DNA of 64,000 nucleotides, taken from assembly GCF_023525255.1 (NCBI RefSeq), contig NZ_CP073355.1, positions 558,001 through 622,000 of the forward strand. Direction: 5' to 3'. Below the pieces are notes generated by a model. The model did not search any database and was not told the DNA's origin. It was given only the letters and a program-made list of their open reading frames with translations. Shown piece after piece: positions 35,419 to 43,728 of this stretch (position 1 is the stretch's first letter; each line of letters begins with the position of its first letter). The DNA is from Thermospira aquatica. GTDB taxonomy: Bacteria > Spirochaetota > Brevinematia > Brevinematales > Thermospiraceae. The position numbers and the translations under genes were made by a program.

Positions 35419-36954
35419 CTAAAACCTTGCCCCTACAACCATCGTGGCCCACCCTTTCCCCCACTTTTGGAGAGCCTGAGTATACTCAAACGCAACAAAG
35501 AAACGATCAAAATGAGTATTCAGCCGAAAAAGAGCAAGGCTCTGCTCCGCGAGCTGGTCAAAAGAAACTCCTGCCAACCCTCCCTCAGTTGAAAAAAGAA
35601 ACTCCACCGTCGTGAAAGGGAAAAGATTTTGTCCAAGAGAAAATCCACTCTCTATAGTCCACCATTCCCCATTACGATTTTTGATACCCCACTGCAAAGC
35701 AAGAGATTTTTTCTCCCCAAGAGTCCCATCAAGAGCCCACCCTACAAAATCCCTCTTTCCGAGCAACATCTGCTTAAGGGGTCTTGTATATCGATAAAAA
35801 GAATCAAAATACCAGGGCACATACCCTTCCTTACTCCAGGAAAATCTCCCACGCAGAGAAAAAAGTCTCCCATACCCAAAAGTAGCCCCACCCATATAGC
35901 CTGCCTTCTCATTAAGCCCCCCAATTTCACCCAGAAGGGCCACTGTCCATTCTTTCACATTCACGACTGGAACAAAGGCACTGATACCATATCCCGTAAC
36001 ATAGGAAATTTCTCCATTCGTCACCTGAAAAACCCCCGGGAAAAAGGGAGTGGAAGCATCATCTTCATTAACTATAAAAGCCTTGATACGAGTAGCTTCA
36101 AAAGGAGACCCGCTTCCCCAAAAAGGATGGATAAAGGTTTCCACCCCCCATCGGTCCCCATCAGAAGGTTTGTCAAAAAAAACACGCACTCCAACATCAC
36201 CAAAGTTTACTTGAGCCTGAAGAATATTCTCAGACCATGTGTAAGGATTATATCGTTTGATACTTTCTTCAACTAAAGCACCCTCACCAAACTGAAAAGA
36301 TGCTTCTCCCCACTGAACAAAGAAAAAATCTTCCCTGTTTCCAATGCTCACCGACTGAAGAAGTGCCAACCAGCCATCCAGTGTTTTCCAACGGGCATCC
36401 TCAAAACCATTGGTCCCCCATACCAGAGGAAGAGCAACCGAAATATCAAGAAAATCATTTGAGTATCCTGTTTCGATGAGCACACCTCTCTTTTCACTAC
36501 TGAAAATACCGCCTAACCCAATCGTTATACCCCTCGTCTGAGATTGTCCTGATTCGAGAGAAGTACGACCCTGTCCCTGCACACTTCCTCTCACGGCAGC
36601 CACAGCCACTTCACTCTGAATCTCAATAAGGGGTTTTTTCTTTCTAAAAAGGCCTGCCAATCCTTTTTTAGGTTTAGGGGCTTCCACAAGACGACTGACA
36701 GGGATGAGCGTTTTCCCAACAAGGCGAATAAGAGTACCATCACTTCGTTCAAGTTCAGCACTATCGTTTTCCCCAGAAAGTCTTAGAAACCCCTGAAGGG
36801 GCACCGTATCCTCTACATTCAACGTCCGCCATGGGCCAAACTCCATCGTCGCAAACTCAAGCTTCCCAACATACGAAATCACAGTAAGCGAAAGCTCCTG
36901 AGCAAATACCGAAAAAAAAGCCCCTAATAAAAAAAACATTGCATATTTCTTCAT
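35419..36954 (-). CDS. FecR-domain outer-membrane-associated protein
   Basis: A 511-residue protein with a signal peptide (cleavage after VFA at ~18). Residues ~25-135 form a FecR-like domain: VGKLEFATMEFGPWRTLNVE, DSAELERSDGTLIRLVGKT, and VAAVRGSVQGQG in place of the common 'vaaVRGT.f'. The remaining ~370 residues alternate hydrophobic and aromatic residues (GRLFSLRGRFSWSKEGYVPW, FVAFEYTQALQKW) and the chain ends in Phe, as outer-membrane barrels do. FecR domain plus barrel suggests a surface protein sensing or anchoring at the envelope; the function is unknown. Downstream there is no clear terminator before array C. Confidence 0.72.
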   Translation of the reverse strand: MKKYAMFFLLGAFFSVFAQELSLTVISYVGKLEFATMEFGPWRTLNVEDTVPLQGFLRLSGENDSAELERSDGTLIRLVGKTLIPVSRLVEAPKPKKGLAGLFRKKKPLIEIQSEVAVAAVRGSVQGQGRTSLESGQSQTRGITIGLGGIFSSEKRGVLIETGYSNDFLDISVALPLVWGTNGFEDARWKTLDGWLALLQSVSIGNREDFFFVQWGEASFQFGEGALVEESIKRYNPYTWSENILQAQVNFGDVGVRVFFDKPSDGDRWGVETFIHPFWGSGSPFEATRIKAFIVNEDDASTPFFPGVFQVTNGEISYVTGYGISAFVPVVNVKEWTVALLGEIGGLNEKAGYMGGATFGYGRLFSLRGRFSWSKEGYVPWYFDSFYRYTRPLKQMLLGKRDFVGWALDGTLGEKKSLALQWGIKNRNGEWWTIESGFSLGQNLFPFTTVEFLFSTEGGLAGVSFDQLAEQSLALFRLNTHFDRFFVAFEYTQALQKWGKGWATMVVGARF

Positions 36955-37026
36955 AGTTTCCCTCCTGTTTTTCTATAACATTATACATCCATAAAAAAGA
37001 AAAGTCAAAAAAACATCTGTAAAGGC

Positions 37027-37055
37027 TTGATTTTCTTTTCATCTTCTGTTATAAT
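37027..37055 (+). promoter_or_regulatory. Promoter of the TPR gene cluster
   Basis: TTGATT (37027-37032), 17-bp spacer, TATAAT (37050-37055), 37 bp before the ATG at 37093. It should drive the three genes 37093-40150. Confidence 0.8.
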
Positions 37056-37092
37056 CATAGAGGAAAAGTACTGATTTACAAGGAGGGATTTT

Positions 37093-37602
37093 ATGAAAAT
37101 GAGTCGTTTATCATGGTTAATTTTCGTGGGAATGCTGTTGGTTTCGTGGGTTTTTGCACAGGATTACTCCATGTATTCTCCTGACGCCCGCAAAACACTG
37201 GCCAGCGATTGGCTTCTGACGGGTAAAGCATACCTGCAGGTGAAAAAATACAGCAAAGCAAAGAACTGTTTCATCTATGCCCACAATCTCTATCCTATGG
37301 GCGAAGCTGCTCAGGAAGCCCGCGAAATCCTTTCTCAACAATTTAAAGTCAAACTCACCTACGACGCGGAAAAGACATTTACGACTTTTGTATCTCAGGC
37401 TCAGCGGGCAAATAATCTCCAATCTCGCATCAATCTCTACCTCATGGCCCTCGACGCCAAAAAAGACGCAAGAATTTATGAGCAAGTGGCTTTGACCTAC
37501 CTTGAGCTGGGACAGAGAGATAAAGCAAAAGAATACGCTCTCATGGCCGTTCAGGCAGGCCTGCCAAAAGAGGAGCTTGATAGTCGTCTTAGTAGCCTGT
37601 AA
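37093..37602 (+). CDS. Small exported TPR-like protein
   Basis: A 169-residue protein with a signal peptide (cleavage after VFA at ~22). The mature part has helix pairs with TPR spacing: SDWLLTGKAYLQVKKYSKAK and, near the end, ARIYEQVALTYLELGQRDKAK. It is probably periplasmic and mediates protein contacts. The following membrane-anchored TPR protein, 19 bp downstream, is a likely partner. No exact family name is recognised. Confidence 0.75.
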   Translation: MKMSRLSWLIFVGMLLVSWVFAQDYSMYSPDARKTLASDWLLTGKAYLQVKKYSKAKNCFIYAHNLYPMGEAAQEAREILSQQFKVKLTYDAEKTFTTFVSQAQRANNLQSRINLYLMALDAKKDARIYEQVALTYLELGQRDKAKEYALMAVQAGLPKEELDSRLSSL

Positions 37603-37621
37603 ATCCTCATAAGGATATATC

Positions 37622-39343
37622 ATGTTCTGGTTTACTGTGGCAATTGTTCTGGCAGGACTTACAGCGTACTTTCTTTATGCCACTATGCAAGAGGGAAAAA
37701 CAAAGCAAGCGCAGAGGGCTGTGGAGAGTGGAGATCTTGATACAGCCCTCTCTATTTTTATGGAATCGCTTCGTCACGATCCAAACAATGTTGAAGCATT
37801 ATGGCATCTTGGCAACATCAACGAGGAAAAAGGTCTTATCCCCGAAGCGATTGGCTACTATGTCAAACTCATTGAAATCGGTAAGGAATCGAAGCTTTTT
37901 ACCATGTTTGAGCTTTACCGCCGTGTGGGACTGTTGTATCGCCGGTTGGGAAGAGACAATGATGCCCTGGATTACCTCTTGCAAGCGTATCAGATCATTC
38001 CCTCGGCAAAAGACGTGATCCGTGAAATAGCAGATATCCTTTTCTCTCAAAAGTCTTTTTTCAGAGCTTTGAGTTTTTTCGAAAAAGGTGCAGTTTTTCT
38101 TAAAGATGAAGCACCCTTTATCAAACAGTACGCCTTCTGTCTTATCATGACAGACAAGGTGGAAATGGCCCTCCCCATGCTTGAAGCCTTAGAAAAAATG
38201 TTCTCTCATGATATTGAGTTTTTGTTTTTACTCAGTTTTGCCTATTTCAAGACAGCGGCTTACCAGCGAGCAAGAGAAATAATGGAAATAGCTCTCAACA
38301 GCAATTTCTCCCTACCTCTCAGCATGATGTACTTTGGGGTTAAGTTGCTTTTTGTTTGTTATCTCTATGCCAAAAACTATGAGATTGCAAAACAACTATG
38401 GGACCAACTTAAAAATCTTTCATTAAATTATACCGATGAAGGAGAACGACAACGAGAGCTTTCTATGGCTCTCATCATGCTTCGTACAAAACAAGGATAC
38501 TATGAAAATGCCATGGAGGAGTTAAAAGCAAACTTTCAAAAAGAAATTGCTTCAGGAGAGACAGGCGGAGGAAGCACTCTTGAGAGTAAACAGAGTCAGA
38601 GTTTTCTCTACAAGCTGCTTGCTATTCTCCATCGCTACAAGAAAGAACAGGAAAAAGAAGCGTATATGGGAAGTTCTGCCAAACAGACCCTGGATTATGC
38701 CAGACTTGAGAACGAAGCCAAAGATGCGATGGTAAAACTGGATCAAGTCTACCAGCAGTGGCTCTCCAGCTTTATCACCAAAGAAGAACTATGGGCCAAT
38801 TTCCGCCCTAAGGTATCCCTCACGTTTGATCCCATTCCTATCCTGGAGAAATACCTCGCCCCCAAAGAAAAACTCAAAAAAAGTAGTGGAAAACCAGAAC
38901 ATCTCTCTCGTAACGAAAAACAGGGAAAATACGAAACCCTGGGGCTCAATCCTAACAACCCCTGTGAGTCTCTTCTCTCGGTCGACTTCCCGTCGTTCAC
39001 AATCATCGTGAGAGAGCTCGCCTCAGATATGGGATACAGAGTACTCAGTCAGGTAGTCAAGGTAGATCCTCACGCCTATGGAGAAGCTAAAGGGTTTGAT
39101 CTCCTCTGTGAGGAAAAAGCAGATAATCGGTCAAGAGTACTCTTTTGCGTAAGAAGATGGACTGAACCCATAGGCTCTATCTATCTCACCAACCTGCTCT
39201 CCGCCGCAAAGGAGTTCGATGTTGAACGTATTGTAATGGTGGCGACTTCTTCCCTTTCACAAGAAGCAGAACGCTGGTTAGAAACCAACAAAAAACTGCA
39301 GTATCTCAATTGCGAGGATATTATTAGTTTTCTGTTAAACTAG
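37622..39343 (+). CDS. Membrane-anchored TPR protein with C-terminal Mrr-like nuclease fold lacking key residues
   Basis: A 573-residue protein. Residues 3-22 are a membrane anchor. Residues ~28-330 contain about eight TPR units (for example AVESGDLDTALSIFMESLRH, EALWHLGNINEEKGLIPEAI). A Ser/Lys-rich linker (~410-445) leads to a domain at ~450-573 whose pattern GFDLLCEEKA, RVLFCVRRWTEPIG, LTNLLSAAKEFDVERIVMVA, LSQEAERWLE follows Mrr-type restriction endonuclease folds. In active Mrr the second strand has Gln/Glu-x-Lys; here it reads Cys-Val-Arg, so catalysis is unlikely. The anchor near the N-terminus puts the bulk either in the cytosol or periplasm; a nuclease-like fold suggests cytosol. The gene is between two envelope-related genes in one operon. 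Confidence 0.7.
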   Translation: MFWFTVAIVLAGLTAYFLYATMQEGKTKQAQRAVESGDLDTALSIFMESLRHDPNNVEALWHLGNINEEKGLIPEAIGYYVKLIEIGKESKLFTMFELYRRVGLLYRRLGRDNDALDYLLQAYQIIPSAKDVIREIADILFSQKSFFRALSFFEKGAVFLKDEAPFIKQYAFCLIMTDKVEMALPMLEALEKMFSHDIEFLFLLSFAYFKTAAYQRAREIMEIALNSNFSLPLSMMYFGVKLLFVCYLYAKNYEIAKQLWDQLKNLSLNYTDEGERQRELSMALIMLRTKQGYYENAMEELKANFQKEIASGETGGGSTLESKQSQSFLYKLLAILHRYKKEQEKEAYMGSSAKQTLDYARLENEAKDAMVKLDQVYQQWLSSFITKEELWANFRPKVSLTFDPIPILEKYLAPKEKLKKSSGKPEHLSRNEKQGKYETLGLNPNNPCESLLSVDFPSFTIIVRELASDMGYRVLSQVVKVDPHAYGEAKGFDLLCEEKADNRSRVLFCVRRWTEPIGSIYLTNLLSAAKEFDVERIVMVATSSLSQEAERWLETNKKLQYLNCEDIISFLLN

Positions 39344-39358
39344 TAATAAGGAGTAAAG

Positions 39359-40150
39359 ATGAAAAAAATTTTCGACTTTCTTCTGACGCTTTTACTCACG
39401 ATTATCGTGGCACTCTGGGTATACAGGCTTTCAATAACATATCAAGCCCTTCCAAAAGGAGAAAATCTCGCATACATTTATTTCATCGTAGAACTATGGA
39501 TTTTTACCTTTTTCCTGATAGCGTCAGGCATTGTGGTACTCTGGACATGGAACACTGAAAAACAAAAAACAGAAAACTCCCAGGAACTTGCAAAAGAGGT
39601 CAAACGACTCTCTCTTTTACTGGACAGAAAAGATTTTCAAATCCAACGAGGGAAAACCGATGAGCTTGATATAAGAAAACTCGAGATGTTTCTCCGTCCA
39701 CTCCGATCAAGTACAACAGCAGAATGGGCCACCCATGTAATCGAAGAATGTTTTGTCCTGTGTGGAGCGAGGAGAATCTCTGTTTTCATCAAAAGGGGAG
39801 AGAATCTCCTTCTTGAAAAGTCTATGGGTCTCCCGGATGCAAAAGTAGGCCAAAAAGTTGCCCCTGAAGACCTCGCATTTCGGATGTTTCAGAAACAGAA
39901 GAGACTCTTTGTCACAGAGATTGAAACTCATCCAGAAATTGGCCGCCCGAACCGAATGGGATATGCTTCTCACTCTTTCCTTATTATTCCCATTACGACG
40001 TATCAGCAAGAAGCTCTCGGAGTAATCAACCTCACTGAAAAGGAAAACGCTGGAACCTTTACCCAAACAGAACTTGACATGGTCTGTCATCTCATCACGA
40101 TAGCATCATACCGTCTCAAGACACTTCTTGAGCAGGAGGAAAAACTTTAA
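39359..40150 (+). CDS. Membrane protein with GAF domain
   Basis: A 263-residue protein with two hydrophobic helices (~residues 7-26 and 40-63), a short coiled coil (~70-95) and a C-terminal GAF domain (~115-255: RRISVFIKRGENLLLEKSMG, FLIIPITTYQQEALGVINLTEKENAGTF in parts). GAF domains bind small ligands or cyclic nucleotides, but no output domain is attached, so it may act with a partner. It follows the TPR/Mrr-like gene by 15 bp. Confidence 0.8.
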   Translation: MKKIFDFLLTLLLTIIVALWVYRLSITYQALPKGENLAYIYFIVELWIFTFFLIASGIVVLWTWNTEKQKTENSQELAKEVKRLSLLLDRKDFQIQRGKTDELDIRKLEMFLRPLRSSTTAEWATHVIEECFVLCGARRISVFIKRGENLLLEKSMGLPDAKVGQKVAPEDLAFRMFQKQKRLFVTEIETHPEIGRPNRMGYASHSFLIIPITTYQQEALGVINLTEKENAGTFTQTELDMVCHLITIASYRLKTLLEQEEKL

Positions 40151-40204
40151 TTTTCTCCCGACAAAGAAACTCCTCGAAATAGGCATCAAAAAAGTGTCCT
40201 TATT

Positions 40205-40244
40205 TTGTGCAAAAACCTGTGCAAAATGTGCAAAAATATGTGCG
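40205..40244. repeat. Four TGTGCAAAA-type repeats at helical spacing
   Basis: TGTGCAAAAA, TGTGCAAAAT, TGTGCAAAAA and TGTGCG start at about 40206, 40218, 40227 and 40239, i.e. every 9-12 bp. They lie between the ends of two convergent genes. They could be protein-binding sites on one face of the helix or a slippage product. Confidence 0.4.
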
Positions 40245-40255
40245 TCATTTGAATA

Positions 40256-40969
40256 TCACTTGAAACTCTTATGTGCTTCCTCACAAAAAGAAGCAAGAGG
40301 GCAATCCAAACACTGCGGTTTCTTTCCACAAAGTTTCCCTGTCACAACCAGAAGAGCGTGATACTCACCGTAGAGATATGGATCCGGGGGAAGAGAGCGG
40401 TGAAACAGCTTCTGAAGCTCATCGTAAGAAGCTTGTGCTTGAGTATAACCCAATTTCTTGAGAATACGACGGGTATAGGCATCGATCACAAATACCGGGA
40501 AACGTAACCCATACAAAAGGATAGAATCAGCCGTTTCTGGACCAATCCCCCACAGAGAAAGAAGGGCTTTTCTTGCTTCAGCCAAAGACATGGATTTAAG
40601 CTGTGAAGGATCACCCGAGAGAGCAGTAAGAATATATTCCATCGAAATATGGATCTTTTTTGCTTTCTGAGTATAGTAACCGGCTGAACGAATAAGAGAC
40701 GCTAACTTCTCTTCGGGACAGGAAAATAACGCCTCCGGCGACATAGCAATCTCTGATTTCAGAGCAATAAGAGCCTTTTCAACGTTTTTCCAGGCGGTGT
40801 TCTGGGTGAGAATAGCCCCTATCCAGATTTCAAGGATCTCTTCCTTCGTCCTCTCCCGGCGAACATACTCAGGGAGATAGCGAGATGTGCCGTTTTCTAC
40901 GATAGGCCACCAATTTTGAGGACCAAAGGCCTCAAAGAGAAGATCGTAAAGCTCACGAAGGGAGATCAT
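40256..40969 (-). CDS. Endonuclease III-family DNA glycosylase
   Basis: A 237-residue HhH-GPD protein. IWIGAILTQNTAWKNVEKAL begins the domain. LSLWGIGPETADSILLYGL is the helix-hairpin-helix, FVIDAYTRRIL contains the catalytic Asp, and CGKKPQCLDCPLASFC is the [4Fe-4S] loop (Cx6Cx2Cx5C). The usual Lys that marks bifunctional Nth is replaced (Gly-Pro-Glu-Thr follows the hairpin), so a monofunctional glycosylase acting on base damage, as in the MagIII/archaeal Nth-like group, is possible. Its start overlaps tsaC by 17 bp at the end of the minus-strand operon from 45969. Confidence 0.87.
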   Translation of the reverse strand: MISLRELYDLLFEAFGPQNWWPIVENGTSRYLPEYVRRERTKEEILEIWIGAILTQNTAWKNVEKALIALKSEIAMSPEALFSCPEEKLASLIRSAGYYTQKAKKIHISMEYILTALSGDPSQLKSMSLAEARKALLSLWGIGPETADSILLYGLRFPVFVIDAYTRRILKKLGYTQAQASYDELQKLFHRSLPPDPYLYGEYHALLVVTGKLCGKKPQCLDCPLASFCEEAHKSFK

Positions 40970-41954
40970 TCCCTTCCTCCAACCATTGATTGCCAGCGGC
41001 TTTTCTCATTCTGTTCATCAATGCTCTCCCGACACCTTTTTCTGGAACAGCCTCTAAAATTATTACTTCAATTCCCTCTTTTTCTAAGTTGGCAAAAGTG
41101 GCGAAAAGTTCTTTAGCGTAGCGGGAAATATCCGGGAAAATCACTTTCTTCCAGGGCCCTTGAGGGACAGACAGTCCCACAAGGGCCAGTCGTTTCCCCC
41201 GAAAGTGGGAAAGAAGAAAAGAGGTATCCCAATTTTGGGCAAGCCATACCTCGGCGTGGGGTTTGTAATGGGTGTATTTCATGCCCGGGGAGAGAGGTTG
41301 TGTGGTACTCTCATATCCTTGTCGTACCGAAAACCCGTGCTCTAAAAACATTTCCTCTGTAATGGCCCCCGGTCGAAGGATGACTACCTCGTTGCCTTGG
41401 ATCATGACTACCGTAGACTCAAGTCCATGTTCACACTCTCCCCCATCAATAATAGCATCAACACGCCCGTCCATATCCTTGATAGCCATATCGCAGTTTG
41501 TGGGACTCGGACGGCCAGAAAGGTTGGCTGAAGGCGCCGCCACAGGAACACCTGCCAGGGTAATAAACTGTCTTGCAAGGGGATGCGATGGAATACGAAT
41601 TCCAACAGTTGGAAGTCCCGCCGTCACAACCTCAGGAAGTTCGGGATGTTTCTCACAGATCACAGTAAGTGGCCCGGGTGCAAAAAGAGAAAAAAGACGA
41701 TAAACCGCCTCTGGCACACGTGCAGTGACCTGTGGAAGCATGGAAAGATCGGCTATATGAACAATAAGAGGATTGTCAGAAGGTCTTCCTTTAGCAAGAA
41801 AGATCTTTTGTACCGCCTCCGCACAAAGGGCATTGGCACCAAGCCCATAAACCGTTTCTGTTGGAAAAACAACAAGTCCATTTTCTCGAAGGATACGAGC
41901 AGCTATTTCAAGCTCATGATGCTGGAATGGGGGATGAAAGATTCGTGTTCTCAT
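40953..41954 (-). CDS. tsaC: L-threonylcarbamoyladenylate synthase (Sua5 type)
   Basis: A 333-residue enzyme that makes threonylcarbamoyl-AMP from Thr, bicarbonate and ATP for the t6A37 tRNA modification. The YrdC domain spans residues ~10-205 (GLVVFPTETVYGLGANALCA, KGRPSDNPLIVHI, VPVAAPSANLSGRPSPTNCD). A C-terminal Sua5 domain follows (~235-325), which makes it the long form. The PGMKYTHYKP linker is typical of the Sua5 family. GGAAGGAG precedes the ATG. It lies 60 bp after the YkgJ gene. Confidence 0.95.
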   Translation of the reverse strand: MRTRIFHPPFQHHELEIAARILRENGLVVFPTETVYGLGANALCAEAVQKIFLAKGRPSDNPLIVHIADLSMLPQVTARVPEAVYRLFSLFAPGPLTVICEKHPELPEVVTAGLPTVGIRIPSHPLARQFITLAGVPVAAPSANLSGRPSPTNCDMAIKDMDGRVDAIIDGGECEHGLESTVVMIQGNEVVILRPGAITEEMFLEHGFSVRQGYESTTQPLSPGMKYTHYKPHAEVWLAQNWDTSFLLSHFRGKRLALVGLSVPQGPWKKVIFPDISRYAKELFATFANLEKEGIEVIILEAVPEKGVGRALMNRMRKAAGNQWLEEGNDLPS

Positions 41955-42014
41955 ACTCCTTCCCTTTATTATACGACAAAGAGGCGAGATTTTCCAGGTT
42001 TTTCGTGGGAGTTG

Positions 42015-42299
42015 CTACCTTTGCGGTCTCGTTTTCTCTTCGAGAATGGTCAGATACACCCACGCCTCTTCACGACTCTGTCCACACATTTCATAGGAAG
42101 GTTTCAAAGAGACACAAAAGGAGGGACGTTCTGGTTTCCCATAGAGCCGACAACGAAGGTTTTCATCAAGATGGATACAGGGAACACCTGCAGGTTTCCC
42201 CTCAGGCATCCCGGGAAGAGGGGTAGTAATAGAAGGAACAATACAACACGCAGCACATCCCTCACGACACGTTTCAAGGAAGACACTCTTTTCGTTCAT
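42015..42299 (-). CDS. YkgJ-family cysteine cluster protein
   Basis: A 94-residue protein with the YkgJ pattern: CREGCAACC at the N-terminus, GVPCIHLDENLRCRLYGKPE in the middle and FCVSLKPSYEMCGQSREEA near the end. The Cys cluster is thought to bind zinc or an Fe-S cluster. The ATG at 42299 is preferred over an upstream TTG because GAGGAAA precedes it. It overlaps the end of the MATE gene by 26 bp. The function of the family is not established. Confidence 0.85.
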   Translation of the reverse strand: MNEKSVFLETCREGCAACCIVPSITTPLPGMPEGKPAGVPCIHLDENLRCRLYGKPERPSFCVSLKPSYEMCGQSREEAWVYLTILEEKTRPQR

Positions 42300-43695
42300 T
42301 TTCCTCACACTCAAATGCTGCCACTGCTTCCAGAGCCTCTAAAGGAATATGGTGTTCTTTCACCACAACTTTATTTCTCCATCGTCCCGTGAGAAAATAG
42401 AGCCCAGAAAAGACCATGCCGAAAAGCCAGGCAACAGGGATCCCCCACCATATGCCGTTTGTTCCCCAGTATCTTGAGAAAAAAACCGACACAGGAATAC
42501 GAAGTCCCCACAAGGATAGAATCGTAATAATCATAGGGATAAAGGTATCTCCTGCTCCTCTCAAAGCCCCATTAAAAACAAACATCACCATAAAGGCAAG
42601 ATAAAAGGGAGCCACAATCCACATATATTCACGTCCAATACGTACCACGGAAGCATCCCGGTTAAAGATCATCACAAGCGACTCGGCAAATGTCACCATC
42701 AATAAGGACAGAACAACCGAAAGAAGAGTGGCCATAACCAAAGCTACGCCAACACCCTGCTTTACCCTGTCTTCACGGCCAGCCCCAATATTCTGTCCAA
42801 CAAAAGTCGAAATAGCCATACTGATATTCATCGCCGGCATCATCGTAAATGATTCGATCCTTCCTGCCGCCGTAAAAGCCGCAATAGCATCTGTACCAAA
42901 AGCATTCACGAGACCAACCAGTATCATACTGCCAATAGCCACCATCACCTGTTGAACACCAGAAGGCATCCCTATAGCTAGACTTTTTTTCATAATATCC
43001 CAATCAAAACGGAACTCTTTTGGGCGAAACCGGAAAAACTCACTTTTTTTGAAAAGAAAAAGAAGTCCAAAAACAAAAGAAAAAGCCTGCGCAATTACCG
43101 TCGCCACTGCTACTCCCTCTACTCCCCATTTCCATACAAGAACAAAAAGAAGATCAAGAAGAATATTGAGTATGGTAGAAAAGATAAGAAGATACAACGG
43201 CGTTTTCGAATCCCCCATACCCCGAAGAATCGCGCTAAGCCCATTGTACCCAAAAAGAGCAAACATACCCAAAAACATGATCATCGTATAACGATGTGCC
43301 ATAAAAAAGATATCCCCAGGAGTTCTTATCAATTTGAGTATCCATCCACCAAAAAGAACACCCAGAAGCGTTACAACCACCACAGTCCAGAGAAGAATAA
43401 ACGTGGTAGTACTGATAGTCAATTTTACCTTCTGGATATTTTTCGCCCCATAGTACTGAGAGATGAGCACCATACTTCCCATGGTAAGCCCCATCACAAG
43501 GGCTATGAGAAGAAACGTAATAGGAAAACTCACTCCCACTGCCGCCATTGCTTCCTTGCCCACAAACTGCCCCAGAATGATACTATCAACAACATTGTAA
43601 AGCTGCTGAAAAACACTTCCCAGAAAAAGAGGAATAGAAAAACGTATGATAGCAGAAGCAATACTTCCCTCAGTCATGTATTGAGAACTTTTCAT
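42274..43695 (-). CDS. MATE family efflux transporter
   Basis: A 473-residue membrane protein with twelve predicted helices in two MatE halves: FSIPLFLGSVFQQLYNVVDS at the start of the first, and FTAAGRIESFTMMPAMNIS and GQNIGAGREDRVKQGV in the second. Such carriers export drugs or cationic metabolites in exchange for Na+ or H+. AAGGAGG precedes the ATG. It lies 33 bp after the lytic transglycosylase gene and overlaps YkgJ. A local Na+-Rnf complex (if Na+-type) could power it; that is inference. Confidence 0.94.
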   Translation of the reverse strand: MKSSQYMTEGSIASAIIRFSIPLFLGSVFQQLYNVVDSIILGQFVGKEAMAAVGVSFPITFLLIALVMGLTMGSMVLISQYYGAKNIQKVKLTISTTTFILLWTVVVVTLLGVLFGGWILKLIRTPGDIFFMAHRYTMIMFLGMFALFGYNGLSAILRGMGDSKTPLYLLIFSTILNILLDLLFVLVWKWGVEGVAVATVIAQAFSFVFGLLFLFKKSEFFRFRPKEFRFDWDIMKKSLAIGMPSGVQQVMVAIGSMILVGLVNAFGTDAIAAFTAAGRIESFTMMPAMNISMAISTFVGQNIGAGREDRVKQGVGVALVMATLLSVVLSLLMVTFAESLVMIFNRDASVVRIGREYMWIVAPFYLAFMVMFVFNGALRGAGDTFIPMIITILSLWGLRIPVSVFFSRYWGTNGIWWGIPVAWLFGMVFSGLYFLTGRWRNKVVVKEHHIPLEALEAVAAFECEENERKECLP

Positions 43696-43728
43696 AAGAT
43701 AACCTCCTTCGATAAATATAAAACATAT

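Noticed and set aside
41583-42392. 269-codon plus-strand frame across tsaC and ykgJ
   Set aside because: It spans two clear minus-strand genes and has no family signature.
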